Shown piece by piece: positions 31,801 to 46,800 of a stretch of 64,000 bases of DNA. Position 1 is the first letter of the stretch. Every line of letters starts with the position of its first letter. The position numbers and the translations under genes are program-made. The DNA comes from Phalacrocorax aristotelis. Taxonomy: Eukaryota > Chordata > Aves > Suliformes > Phalacrocoracidae. The stretch is from positions 12,088,223-12,152,222 of the forward strand of contig NC_134282.1 of NCBI RefSeq assembly GCF_949628215.1, in the 5' to 3' direction. Below the pieces are notes generated by a model, which did not search any database, was not told where the DNA came from, and was given only the letters and a program-made list of their open reading frames with translations.

Positions 31801-34800
31801 AATTCAGTTTCTTTTGCAAGCTGAACTTTGTGCGAATGCAAGGTTATAGCAACAACTAATTCTTTTGTTCATATAACTGTTGCTTTTATAACAGCTCTAG
31901 GGGCATTGGTCAGTTTCTGTCATAGAACTGCCAGTTTAATGTAACAAGGAAGGGAAGAGCAAAGGAGTACGTCACACCTTTAAATTTAATCTCCTGTATT
32001 ACTGTAATCCAGTTCTTCCTGTAGAACAGTCTGGTCTTTGAATTAGCACTATCTTCTAATTTTGTATCCGTCACAGTCTTTAAAGTTCTTGCATCAAAGT
32101 CACAAATGAAAGTACTAAACTGACTGAATCCTTGAGGAACAGGCTGAGTAAGTTCTTAATTTTAATAATTCCTCATTGGTATAACCTATTGTACCCCTTC
32201 AGCCAGTTCTGTATCCACCTAAGTATTTCTATACTAATCCTTTGTATTCTCCACTTTAAATTTTCTCTGTGCCTCATACTTTGCTAAAGAATAATGAATA
32301 ACTGATAAGGCAGTGGTGTTAATCTAGGCAAGGAAAAATGTATCAACATGAATAAAACAATGCATTACCTTCTATTTATGCTCATACTATTGACCTGCTC
32401 TTTCCTGCCAAATCTGAGACTTCATGTAATGTTGAGGTCAAAATAATGATTGTTAGTGGCTGATCATTCTTTGGAGGAGGGAGGGGGAATATAGTTGTGA
32501 AGTTTGCTCTCTTTAGCCGTAGAATACTAAATAGGTTTTTGGAAGTCTCTGCTAATAGTCTCCATCCCAGACTAATTTTCTGATTATAATTAGATGCATG
32601 GAGATACAGATCCAGCCAGAATAGGGACTTAGCACTTAGTGGTGCACAGTTGTTGATGTACATTGTAGTCTAGTGTTCCTCTTAGGATGTCTGACTGAGG
32701 CTGAGTTAGTAGCAGAGTTTCCCTTGATACCAGTGCCAGCTAGTTTACCCACTCTTCACTCTTCTGGCTGTAATATCTCTTTGTTTGTACTGGTGCAACT
32801 ATTATTTGTGTAGCTATTAGGGAAGCCATAGCACAGAGTTGACCTAAGATTAAAATAAGCCTTTGTTTCACCTTTTTTGGTCTGAGTTACTGTGTCAATA
32901 CAATTAAAATGAGCAGCAAAGGTAATAAGGAAATTGAGACTGCTTAGGGCTGCAGTGCTGCTAAACGTAATGATCTTGAGTTTATACCTTTAGTGGTGGT
33001 GCTGACAAGAAGAATCCAGCCCTTGAAATCAAAGCTGCTTTGTTTAGGCTTTTTTTTTGTTTGTTTGCCAGAACCCCCAGATTGTTGGCTTTGAAATAAA
33101 AAAAAAAAAAAGAGGGACCTGGAAAACCACATGCAAATTTTTCAACTGAGAATAATTAAATTATTTCTCAGTGTAGTGCAAAGGCTAATAGTGATTTGTC
33201 TGCTTTGAAGCCTATGGTAAAAGGTCTGTTTTTGAACGAAAGGAACATTTTCACTTGTGAAATTCCTCATAATGAATTCCTGCAGTTAAAGCTCTTGTTT
33301 CTAAAAATCAAATCTAGAAATCTGGAATACTAGATTTTTTTCACCTGTGTTCTTCCCCCTTTTTAAGTTAGTTACCAGCTCTTATCTTACTTTTAACTTA
33401 CTTAATGAACCATTGGTCCTTAAGCATTTTGTGTTTTTTCTGTAATGATGTTGGAGGTAAGAGAGTAGGGATGATATCTTGTTCTTCTTCATATCCATTT
33501 GGTTAGGTAATAATATGAACTGATTGTTCAAAACATAAGCATATTTGTATTCGTTTATTAAAGTTTTCTAACAACACAGTGTCAGAAAGGTACTGTACTG
33601 TGGGGGACGGAACCAACTTTGTTTCTGGGTTTGCTGTAACTGTCATTATGGTACTTTTCTGTAGAAAGAAAACAGAGGCTAAAATTAGTTTCATGAAGCT
33701 GAACGCTTTTTCCTGGTGATGTTAATATATTGTAATTGAAAGTATTTTAAGCCTATAAGAATCCAGTGGTTCCAAAAGAACAGGTTTGGGTTGGTTTTAT
33801 TTTTGGTGGATGTACTCGATTGTGTCACTGCAAGTTGTGAATTCTGACAAATAACATTGTGGGTTTGTTCAGTCTTTTGAAATACAGTGTTCTGGCTACC
33901 GGCTATGATTGCATCAATAAGTAATCAAGTTTAATGGAAGTATAAATTCCTTGAGCGAAGATACCAACACATTGTGTGAAATATGTCTAACATAGGGGAG
34001 CCCAGAGCGTTTTTACATAGAGGGCTGTGCAGATGGCAGTTAAGTAGGGTGAACTGTAAATGTTATCTTGGACTTCATTAGATGGAGAAATGTGGTGACC
34101 ATTCCAGCATGCAGGAGAGCACATGTGTTTGAGACTCACATTCTTCTTTTTCACTGTTCTGTTTTATAGTTGCTAGTGCTTCTGATTTCTTTTTACAGAT
34201 CTAAGTCTTTGAGCATCAAATTTGACATGGAAGTTAGAGCTAAACAAATGTCAGTTAGTGAAATGATTCATAAACTGTTTTAATGTAATTTAATCATGTA
34301 CTGAATGAAAAAAGTGAAACGTAAAACTTGTGTCTTAGGAAGTCATTTGGGGTGTGTAGAGAACCAACTAGAATAATTTCAAGAAACAAAAACAGAATTG
34401 AAATTGCAGAGGAGACAACACTTTCTGTACGTGAGCTCTGAGATTTTTTCCTTTTTTTAACATATTTGTGGCGTTGTATGTTGTGGTAATGAAATGCTTG
34501 TGGATGGCTTTGATGATAGATAAGTATAGTGCTGAAGGCCAAGGTCTGGGACTACAGTAAAAATGTAGCATTGTAATGTTTGTCTTCTGTATCAATTACA
34601 TAGTGTTTTTCTATTTTAACTTTCAGTTTTTCTTTTCAGCCCTTATTTTGGGGAGGAGTTTTACTTTGAGATTCCAAGAACATTCCAGTGGTTGTCCTTC
34701 TACATTTATGATAAAAGTGTTTTACAAAAAGACCTGCGTATAGGTAAGTTCTGGGATGTTGTCTAAGTCTTGCATAACTTTTGGTTATTTTCAGTATCAT

Positions 34801-37800
34801 TATCTGTAGTATTAAGGATGTAATTCTTAGTGATGCATTTTTCAAAACACAGTTTATAGCGTACTTAAACTAAACGCTCCTTTAAAGTTTGAAAAGCAGG
34901 ATATTGCTTCCTTGCTTTATTATACTAAAATGTTTGGTTTCTAGGCTAGTAGGACATTTTATAGTCATAGTCTCAATACATTATTAAAAATTCTATTTGT
35001 TTTTTCTTCAGTTCTGTTTCATTGAAATATTTGAATAATTGTAACTACCCATAGGTCTTTAAAGAATGACTTGTGGAATAATTGCAGTTGTGGAAAAATT
35101 CTTAAAACTATTTATAGATAATTCTTTTCTTTGTCAGTGCAACCTGTAACTGAGTGACTTACAAAGCATTTTGCAGCAACTTATGTAGCTTAAGTGAAAA
35201 ATTACAAGAGGTGGATTCCCACCCCCGCACACTGCGTAATGGCTCTATTGCAGCTGCTATTTGGATGTGGTTACTATAAAGCTCTAACAGTCTGCTGTGG
35301 AAGAAGCCCTCACACTACTTGGATTGAGGAAGGAAATAATTTGCACCAGGATGCCAGATAATTTGGTATAATAACAGCTTTCCGAATAGCAGTCAGAAGA
35401 GTAAAAGGCATCTACCTTGTTTCCCAATTTAAATATTCTTCAACACAGTTACTGTTTTCTCACATCGTGATTATATTATTTCCAGCCACAAGTGTGTTCT
35501 TTATTTTAACTAATCTTATTATTAGTGTTATCCAGGATAACACATTATAATTAAGTTAATTTGGCTTTATATAAACGATTTTTATGCTTTACTTATGCTT
35601 CATGTTCCTTGTTTCCATAAGGCTTCCACATAGCATCATAAGCGTAAAGAAAAAAACTGAAAGGAAGAGTTTAAACAAAAATAAAACTTTGAATTTATTT
35701 AAATATTTGTCCTATTCAGATGAAAGTGATAATTATGCTTATCTCTCCCTGTCCCCCTCCCCCAGGGAAGGTGTCTATCAAAAAAGAAGATTTGTGCAAC
35801 TACACAGGAAAAGAGAACTGGTTTATGCTTCAACCTGTTGATTCTAATTCAGAGGTTCAGGTAACTATTAAATTGCACATTTACATTTTAAAAATTAAAT
35901 ATAGATAAGTGCATGTAATGGTAGAAGTTTATATTGAGCTGCAGCAGATAGAGGTAAGCATCTGTCTAATTCTTGCCAGACAGTTGTGTTTTTCAGCTTG
36001 ATTAGAGAATAATGCATATTCTATGCTTCTAAACTGGCTGTATTGTTCCTCATGATACTTAAAAGTGGCAGAAGACTTGAAGCAACTGTTTGGGAAATGT
36101 CTTAACAAGATTTTGATGTCTAAAGTCTTTGCAAGAGGAGCTATGTACTTGAGATAGGTGGAGGATCATGTAGGAAACTACTGAACAATTTTTTTTCCCC
36201 AATCAGTTTTGTTGTATTCTGAAATGACTGATTATGTGACATGAAATAGTCTAAGTGTCCAAAGCTCTTAGTGATACTTTTCTGTGGCTGGGACGTGTGT
36301 AAAGCACTCTCCTGCATGACCCTTCCAGTAAAAGATGACCTTTTCTACTAATGTGTGCTCTTCATGTTAATCTTTCCTTGAGTTAGGGCAGTTGGGTAGG
36401 TTTCTCCTCTGTCCTGTTTCATTTTTCCATAAAATTTTTAAGAGTGGAGCTGAGACCAGTTCCCAATAGCCAGATCTGGCTGAAATCTCATTGATTTGGA
36501 TGTGCCATACCATACTGAGGTATATTCCTAGGAGATTGCCAAGATTATTGGTGGAACATGGCTGAAAATAGTGGGCTTTCACATGGTGTATGTGCAGAAA
36601 AGTGCACGAATGTTTGGGGAGGGGCAAGGATGGTTTTCAGATGTGCTCTTTTCCTGATGGCACCATACATCTAGCTGACATTTTTCCCCTGGTTCCCTCC
36701 ATGTGAGTATTTTCCAGAATTTATGATGGGTGCAAGGCAATGGAATGGTTTTAGAAGTATTTTGTGTTCCTTAGAAATATGCAGGACACATTGCAGTTTG
36801 CTTGGTTGGGGTTTCACTGCGTTTTCTCCTTAAATCTTCATTTGTTTCAAGAAAATTGTACTTTCTGTGTACCAGTGATCTATTTTCGTAGAGGCTTACT
36901 TTAGTATAATGAGAAGCCTGTATATCGGGTACATTAGTGGTAGAGGTGCATATTGTAGTATACAGCTTGTAGATGTACAAAACCCATACCAAGTCATAAG
37001 TGCTTTGGCACTGGCTGTCGTCTTTGCTGATAAGTATAGCTTGGATTTTTTTTTTCTTCACAGTTCATCAATTCTTATAGTCCATATGGGAAATTGTCAG
37101 CTCTACCTTGTAGGTCAAATGAAAGTATCACTGGAAGGCATTTGAGTTTGTTAATAACTTTGACAATTTCTAGAAAGGCCTAAGAGTATATTAAATGTAA
37201 CATTTTGTCTTTTGTGGAATTACTAAGAATTAAACTTGCCAATTCCTACCAAATAAAACTGAACTGGGGAGGTGGGGAGATAAACAGACCAGTCATTTTC
37301 TAAAACCACCATACTTTAAATAAGTTTAGGACTTCTCTAGCATCACAATCCACTCCTAATGCAGAAGCTGTAGACTGGTCATTTTATGTTCTGGTTCCAC
37401 AGCGTGCTCTGTATGGGTAGTCTGAAGTGGAGGTGATTACAAGTTCAACAGAGTAAAAGCACTGTGTGCTTGAGTTAATGTAAGTTCCTGGTGAAAGAAG
37501 AGTGAGGAGTATTTTCCTTCAAGTGTTTATGGGAGGAGAGTGGCCTTTCCCCAGCCATTGAACATGTGTACAAATTTCCTTGATTTTTAGAATGCATCTG
37601 TTCTGTGTTTTAATCTTAGCTGTTCGTTTGGGGTTTTTTGTTTGTTTTTTTTTTTTTTTTTTTTGCTGCTGGCTACAATATTATGAATGGATATTCATCT
37701 TGTTTTCTTTAAACTTCTTCCTCTGTCCACTAGTTCTTGGAAAGAATACCTGACTGTGGGGAATACTAAGCAAATAAAGTAGCATTTGAAAAGTTGAATG

Positions 37801-40800
37801 GAACAGACCTTATTTAACTGCAGCTAGCACAAACTTGGTTTCATATATATATATGTGTGCATATATATATATAAATAAATAATCTTCATGTTTTCTAAGA
37901 TGCAGATAGCCTCAATGTGCTAATAAAATTCTTAGGATTGCTTGCTTCCTCCTTTGTGTTTTCTTTTTTTTTCTTAAATCTTCATTTAGCTGGTTTGAAA
38001 TAGTTCATATTGTTAAATGTGCCCTCGATCTTTGTTATTCATAGCAAGAAACATCTTGTAGAGGTTTGATCTGTACTTGCAAAATGCACTGATAAGGTCA
38101 AAACCTTTCACACACTTCTAAGGTTTTTGAAGGTAACTAACATTCACTGTTCTTTCTTAAATTGATAGGGTTTATAATTATTGGAGTAATATACTCCTAA
38201 TAGATTCCCCTGCTGTTCATGTAAAATGTGTAAATTTGGAAAAAATGGAGATGGTGCCTCAGGCAACCTTGTAGGTTCCTAGTGGCTCAGATTTCGAACC
38301 CTGAGAAAGAAGAAAGGTCTGGGTAGAGTAAACCTCGTGGGGCTATCAAAGTTGAATGGATAGGAGCTCAGTGTGGTAGGCAGAAAGGTGTACTATGTTT
38401 CAGAAATGTGGTGTATGTTTGCTGTAATTTAGGATAGGAAAGCTGGAAAAAAACCAAGGGAAGCTGATAGAACCTGTATCTGCTCTGTAGAGACATTTTT
38501 GCCGTAAGCATGCAGAACTAACAATTCAGGCAGTATTAAATGTGGGAATATTTTTCAATTTGTGGAGTATTCTAGAGCCCCAGTTTTACTTTCCATATGC
38601 TGCAAGGACTTTGGCTTAGCTAAAATGCTTCTGAGTGGATAACCTGGATTATTTTAGGTTCTGTGTTTGTTGGGTTGGGTTTTTTTTTTGTTTTGTTTTT
38701 GTTTTGTTTTTTAATATTAAATTATCTAACTTTTGGCTTAGAATTTTTGTCTTCTACTTAGATGTTGACAGAGTGTCTAGCATAAAGGTAATATTTTTTT
38801 TATTTTTAGAAATTCAATAGTTGAGTTGTGATATTTGTCCCACTGAGTTGGGGGAAGTGGAGGGAAGAGGACAGAGAGTTCAAGAGAAATATCAAGTTTC
38901 TGACATTGAGGGAGGAACTGGAAAATAACTGATAGCATTTCTAACTCTGTTTAAGCCCCATCACCATCCTCAATAACTTTCCTAAGTGTAAACTACCCTT
39001 CAGATCAGAGAGTATACATCTCTTCCTCTTGAATTTAAAGGAGAAAAGGTTTTATGTAGGAAACTGACACTGTCAAAAGTAACTTTACTTTGTGATACAC
39101 TTGGAACAGAAGTGTGATTCTATATACGGAATGTAGGTACAGTATGTGAGTGCCTATTGGTGTAAATATTTAAAATAGAGTTGCTAGCCCAATTTAGACT
39201 TAAGAGCTTTATAAAACTAGAAAACTTGTGTTTATTTTAGATACTTGTAATATTTCATAATATGGGAATGATCAAAATATCAAAACTGGGAAGAAAAAAA
39301 TCGCTTAAAGTGTTAAAATGTAACAATTCTAAAAACAAAACCGTGTGCTTATATTGAAGTTCAGGTTGGTGATTTGGACGCTCTTGTTTTGACTCCTTTG
39401 TTACTATGAGTCTTGGCCACATAATCAACAGCTCCATCTTCCTCTAGCTGGTTCCTGAAAATTGATTGTTAATGCATTTGTAAAGTTAAAAGGGTACCTA
39501 CCTGCCTTTGAACAGCCCTAAGATCTACAGATGAAAAGTGCATTTGCATGAAGTGCACTGCTTACGTATTGTGTAAGAGTGGCTAATCTCTCTTTATGTT
39601 TTGAACTAAAACCAATCTGTACAACCATGTTTAAAACCTGGTTGCGTACTATGTCAAAAGTTCTGATACAGATCTGCAGATCAGGCACTTTAGGAAACCA
39701 TTGCGCTGCTCTCAACAAACAAAAACGTACCCGAAACTCTCCATACATGTCAGGGAAATATTTACTTAGAGCAATGTTACAGTAGCCATCATGGTGCTTA
39801 GTTTTGAACGAATGACATTATAAATAGTTCTCAGGAGCAGTAAACTTTCTATTTTACTGATCAGTGTAGAACACATGATTTGTGTTTATTTTTTTCTAAA
39901 AAGCAAAAGGAAGATGTTTAGGCCATTCACAAGGTCTGACTACTAAAACTAGAGAAGTCACCTATGAAAATCAATACTACTCATGTTGTCTTTTCATTTG
40001 TCACTCAAAAACTTTGCCTTGTAAGGCTGTTGGCATGCTTCTCAGGATCCTGTTTTTATCCTGTAAATCTATTTTTGTAATTGAGTTTCTCTGCTTGACA
40101 AATATTTTCTTAATGTACCTGTGTTCTAATTCCTGTAGTAACAGTTTGCAAAACACTTGGCAGGCATCCCAAAATAGTTACACTTATAACTTCCTTATAA
40201 AAGAAACTTCACTTCTCCTCCCATTGACGTACAGAGAGAAACACAGCCCTTGCCCCAGGGGATTTACAATAAAAACATTTCAGTTTTATGTCAAAACATA
40301 AGTGCTATAGCAATGTGTGCAAGGTCAGCTAAGGGTTTTACTTCCATTTTAGTGTTGTACAGCAAAGCTGTAGTTCAAATTATAGCTTGCTTCCCTTGCT
40401 ACGCTTTAAAATTGTCTTCTAGGTCCCTTCGCTAAGAATCATAATCGTGGACAGGTCAGTGTCATCTGATGTTCCATTTAGCAAATAGACAAATTCCAAG
40501 AATACTAAGGAGAACATGGTTTAGAAGAAAGCCTCTTTTAGTGTCTGGTTATCTTAGATGTGAAAGCCAGCACAAATAACCAGGCACAGAAAGGAGTAGC
40601 TGTATTGTTCAGGCAGTAGGTGTTTGGAGCAAGGTTATAGTATCAAATATTCATCATCCCAAGACAGTTGCATATCGTGTCTTATGGGGTTTTTGAGCCT
40701 TTTATTGAGAGGGTGGAGTATGTTGGCCCTTGCTGAGTTCTGCAGTTAAACCGTGCTGTGCCATCACTTACAGATTCTTTCTCTTAATGCATCCTACCAT

Positions 40801-43800
40801 ATCAGAAAAAGAAAAGCAAGCCAGGTTTAGCAATTATTGCCACGTTTTCCTTTCCTTACATTGTGTTCACCATTCCATGAGTACATCAGTAGACTTCATG
40901 AGCTAGTTGAAAGCTGCACCTGGATGCATAATAAATTTCTAAATGATATTCAGTCTAGTGGGATGGACAGGATTTCACAGTTGGATATTAAATGTTGCTT
41001 GTTATGGCTGCTGCATACTGTTCTACTTTTCTAAACGTACCTAACTGCCTCCAGAGTCCAAGGTCATTTTATAACTTTCTCCCAAAATGCTTATAAATTC
41101 GTTGTCTGTTCAAGTGTTCATCCTATGCTTAGGACGAAAAAGCTGAGAGGGACTTTTCTTCCAGCATGAGGAAGAACCAAGAGCAAATGTTTTTTGTGTG
41201 TTAAATCTGTGGGGGTTTGACTGATTCATGTGCTGTCTGCAGTTGAGGATAATGCTTCTCTTTGTCATTGTCTCTCGAAGTTCAGATGCATTCATCATGC
41301 TCTACTTGTATAGTACTTGTTTGAAGTGGCTGTATGGGAATTACCTTAAGTAGCTTCTAACTGTAAACTGTATAACTGTTCTAATTACTACTTCTGAAAT
41401 AAAGGCTTTTAAAACTCTGTTTCTTTCTTTTTTTTTCAGGGAAAAGTTCACCTTGAATTAAAACTGAATGAACTGATAACAGATAATGGATCTGTGTGCC
41501 AGCAGCTAGTAGTACAGTAAGAAAATATATTAATCCTTGAATATTTGGTTGCTTGTTAGAATATTGTGATTTGTCTCTTTTAATACTGAATGTCTGCACA
41601 CCCTGGTGCCAATGACATTTTTCTTGTGTGGCTTTCCTTGGAGCCTGCCTTGCTGAGGGAATAGGTATATGCTCAGGGAACTCCTGCAGAAGTTTTCCAC
41701 AACTGCTCGTCTCTGTTGCTCCCAAAGCACTCACTTTTCTAAGGACTCAGCCTGGCTGTCCGGTATAATTAGTTCAGTGTCTTGTAATTCCAGTTGAGTT
41801 GTGTCTGGTGAGAACACTGGGAATGCCCACTGCAGCCGACAGTCAGAACTTGCAGTGCTGCTGTTACTGACAGAATTGAGCTGCTAGTGGTGGTGTTGGG
41901 AACAGTGTGAAACTTTTACAGTAGTCATATTTTGGTTTGGTAGGTGAAAATCCACTTTTAGTTTTGCTTTATAACTACTTTCTCATGGTTAACCATGATA
42001 AGGAATGTTTACAGAAAAACAAAGTACAGGAGTTGCTGTTTTGGAGCAGTGTAATGGTGCCATGTTTCTGTAAAATCTCTTAGCAACAACTTAAGGAGTT
42101 TTCACTACCAAACTTAATTTTGACTTCAAAGTGTAAAGACACTACAGCATGTGTGAGAGACTCATACAAACAGTAAATTTTTGGTATATGTTATTTCAAA
42201 GAAGACAAATTTCACCAATATTTAAAAAAAAAAAAAAAACCACAGAATTGAGACATACTGGACAGTACTAACCGGTCTGTACTCTTGTATTGTTACTCTT
42301 AGGATCACTGTCAAGCACAGCACTAAGTGATGGCTTTGGGAGTCTGAATGTACAGGTTACAGATGTTAGTTGCAGAAGACCGCAAATTCCACATGTGCTG
42401 GTCATTCTCTTTCTATTCATTATTAAGCAATACATTTAAGGCCAGAAATTGATAAGAAGCTAATGCCAATACAGCTATACAAAAATATTTTTACACTCTC
42501 ATAGAAAGTTTGTCTGATAAGGGCATACTAGAAGATACTGATCCCTCTAGAAACTAATCCTATCCTTTATTTTGGAAGAAGTCTGACAGGCTGTGATGTT
42601 ACTTGCCTCTGGAAGACTGCTTTCACTGAAAAGACCAATGGAAACCAATGACTTGGAGAGACTCAGTGAGATTGACAGCTTTCTCTTGTGACTCTTGTTT
42701 TCATTCTCCTGAACCTTACTCATCCTGAGAACAAGCCAGTCTTACTGCCGTTTCTATTTATTTATTTATTTTTGGTGCTTCAGAAAGAAATAAAGGCTTT
42801 TCTGCTCTTGTCTTCTACCAGGTTGTGGGAAAGGCCATGTAAAGAAAAGGGTGCAGACGGGGTTATAAAGGCTAAGGGAAAATTAAGATTAAAAACTCAA
42901 AATGTAATAAGATTCTTTAATTTTGCCTTCCAACATTGTTCATGAACTTATATACTTATTCAGAGTGAGTTGTTTTTATTTTTGGCATTTTAAAAATCAT
43001 CTCTGAGAATTTAATATGAAAGAATGTGTTGTACTGCAAAACCACGAGGGGAGGAAGTCATGTGTGGTCTTCTGTTTGTCTCGGTGACTTCATGTTCACA
43101 TCAGCTTCAGGGAGCAGGGGGAGACCACTACGCTGTCAGTTTTGCTAATGTAATTTTCATTATGAAGTTTAAATAAAGTTATTTCTGCCTTAGTCAACAC
43201 TCCTAAGCCAAGATGAGTGGTTTGGTTGGAGCAAGACCTAGCAAAAAAATCTCTTTGCTTCTCTGTTACTTGGTATGAAAAGGGAAGCTACTTCTGTGAT
43301 ACAACTAAGCCAGTGAAGCTGGTAGTGCTTTCAGTGGCTATTGCAGGCTGATAATTCAAGTGAGATATGGAAACTTGCTGTATATCAATGTGTATTTATT
43401 ACTTAAAGATAATTCTGAATGTGTTTCTACTTGTATAGTGGGTGGCAGCTTTGTTGATTGGGACCCCTGCTGCTTTCTGTATCCCACTTGCAGCACAAGG
43501 CAGAATTAGCACAGCTTTTGCCCTGTGCACTATTCACTACCAAAAGTTGGCTGGAGCATTATGACTGTGTGTTTTATTCCCAGCTTAATTTTGATAGATT
43601 TTTTTTTTAAATTTATTTGTTCATATATCCATGTGTTTTAGTCTCTGTTACATGTTCAGAAAAAATAATTTAATATGATGAAGAAAAGTTGCTTCAGAAA
43701 GTTACTGTTGCAGATTGCAGTTTTAAGTAGGAAGTGGGTTACTCACTGTGCCCTCTCTTATGATCTCTTTATGACAGAGATAAATGATCAAAAGGAAGCT

Positions 43801-46800
43801 AGGGTTCTCTCGTGGTTGCTGTAGTCACCCACTCACTGGCATGTGGGAGAGGATTGTGCGTTACACACTGCAGGATTACATCAGTACTTTTGTCTTCATC
43901 TGAGATTATGAAATGCACTAGAGTTCCTTAAACTAAAAATGTGTAGTAGTATTTTATCACATATGCTGATACCCTTGAAATAATCAGCTGTATAAGTAAT
44001 ATATTATATATAAATATATTTTTGGATGTACATGTGAGAGTATGAGAAATAAGAGTCTCACTGGATATAGTATTATAGAAATGGATGTGAGGGCACTTCT
44101 TGAGACCCTTTTGATCATAACACGTGAGGAACTTGCAGAAAATACATGTGAGGTTCTTTAATAGAAAATTTCAACTGTTTAAAAGTCTGCTTGTTTTGTG
44201 AATTTCCATGGATAGTTAGTTGGTGATGCACTTACTGCTATGTTTTGTTAGTCACCTGGCTCTGAGAAGTCATTGTATTAGTAACTCCTTTAAAAAAGCT
44301 GAAAGATAGGAAGTAGCAGAGCTGTGATTGAGTAAAAAAAGACAAAGGGTAGGCATATATGGGTATGTCTCTCCCTGCCTCTTTTTGACCTGTCCAAAAC
44401 TGAAAATGAATTGGCCAAGGAAAATAAGATCATGGAAAAAATAATTCTTAAAATACAGGCTATAAATACTTGCCTTTCAAAGCCATGTTTTACTTCACGT
44501 TCAAATTAATGGTCTCTCAATGTAATGAGACAGGGAAGCTTTTAAACCTTCACTAGTTACATTTTTTTATAGGATAAGGGAAATCTAGATACTTGTGCTA
44601 GCTCTGTTCATAGGTAAGTTTCTAATGGATTTCCACCATGTATTCCAAGAGTCCAGAAGTTCTACAAAGATGAAAAATAGTAGCTATAACTCTCACAAAA
44701 CCAGATTAAAGATCATGTAAAGTGCAAAGACAACAGCAAGTAATTCTGAGTAATTCTGTGATTCTGAGCATTATCTGGAGTCCCCCATCATCTTTTGTTT
44801 GTGGCTGAACCAAAGTGATAGGTTTAGACTTGACTAGGAGATGAATTAATATTATTTTTTGGTTCTGTAGACATGGTTGTAGCTTTTTTGCTTGTCTTCT
44901 AAGACAGGTTTTAGGATGAGGATTGATTTAAGAACTGAAGGTAAATCCAGTAGGAAGCAGTTTTTGAAAGTTAAGGATTTGGACAACTAAGAGATGATGA
45001 AGTTAGCCTCTTACAGCTAATATGAGCGGGTTGAAGGCTTAATTTCTCATGCTAGTATGTATAGTGAAACCATCTTGTCTAAACAAGAAGCTATTGGGAA
45101 AAGAACATGTGATGTTTAGAAAGATAAGTGTTGCTGTGTATGACGAAGGGATGGTCAGTTGTCATATAACAAAACCAGGAATGCTGTTACTCATGTTTCT
45201 TTCTGTCCTGCTCGCGCCCTTCTGGTTGGTTCCCAACTTTATGTAAGGGAAGTAAGCTTGGGGAAGGACAAATAGTAATATATTGTAATCTATGTTTGTA
45301 CTGGTGAAGCTGTGGATAAGAGTCAAAGAAACCCCTCACTTCTTAAAATGTGGAAGTTTCTCTCTTTTGCTCAAGTTGACTAAAAGTGGTCATGTACAAG
45401 ATATACCACAACTAACCTATCTGGTCTTACTTGATGCTGGGCGGGAGGGGAGGAAATGGTGGCCAATTTTCTTAATGTGGGACTTTCTGAAGCCAGTTAG
45501 GGCTTTCAGCTTGTGTAAGTATGCTAAAAACACGATAATAGAAACATATTTTTCCCTAGAGAAAGTCAAATTAAGACTTGTAATTGCTTAGCTTATATCA
45601 ATGAAACCCTTGCACTTCTTTTGAAATACAAGCATGAAGTTAATCTTCCTTTGGTCAAGGGCTATCTTTGAGCCCAGTTACAGTGGGCTAATCCCTGATT
45701 TAACACTTAAGTTTTGTATTAATTGGAAACTTGCTGTTCAATTTCATGCAGATACACCCACAGACTCTTTCTGAACTGAAATTTGGTTTTGTCTCTCATT
45801 CTAGTTGTTTCCTTTTGTAATGTGTGAATGAGGAGGGGAAAAAGATAATGCAATAGATTAACTGCTGACTCAGTGTGGGCTTTTCTTCTTTTTTTTTTTT
45901 TTTTCAAAACCACAGTGGCATGTATAGTAGCACATTTCAAAAAATATATGCTTGCAGCTCTCGTTTCTGGGAGTCTGAAAACAAGTTTGCGTGACCATTG
46001 TTTGCATATTTTCTGCTGCTGAAAGAAATGATAGTTGAACAGTTTCTTGCCAAATTAGGCTATTGGATGGTAACACTTGCCTTCTCTGTGTTTAACGTGA
46101 CTCTGACTCTGAAAGAAACAGATTTGTGTACTTGCAATGCAAATACTTAAAAGCCCAGAAAAAGCTTATTATAGCTAGATTTTGTCTTTTTTTTAACTTC
46201 TCTAAATAAATTATACACTAAACTATCTTAAATTGACTTGTTGGTTTGTTGCTGTCCTGTTTATATTTCACCTGCTCACATGAAGTCGTTCTAGGTAACA
46301 TAACAATTTTTATGAAGTGTATAAATCCTAATGGCTGCAGTTACTTTCTGCACTTGGAGAACGTCTGTTATGTGAATGGTGGAGGTAAAGTCCTTCAGTC
46401 ATTAAGGGGTTTTATTGCAGGCTGTGTCTTTTTAAGGACTTATTCAACTCATAAGATGGAAATATATGCCAGTTGTATCTGAAAGGCTCATATTTCCTGT
46501 ATGAAACTCCTCTTGCAGAACAAACTACTGAGATGTGAAGCAGGAATTAATGTAAACTGAAAGATCTCTTATGCTGTGCTGTAACTGATCAGTACTGTGA
46601 GAAAAGAACAAAAGTCCTTCTGTTAGCTAATGCTTAGACTTTACAGAAAGATGTAGTAGTTTGAAATATAAAATAAAAGGCTTTTAAGTTTCTGTCTACT
46701 TCTTCAAGCTCTATGCACTTACGCCTTTTGAATGAAAATTGCTTGTGCTAGCCTGGATAGATGAAGCCATTTGTGAAAGCTGAAATGTTTACCATATGGT

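Noticed and set aside
44740..44775. attctgagtaattctgtgattctgag, resembling the 3' repeat of avian CR1 elements
   Set aside because: Too short and imperfect, with no CR1 body alongside.
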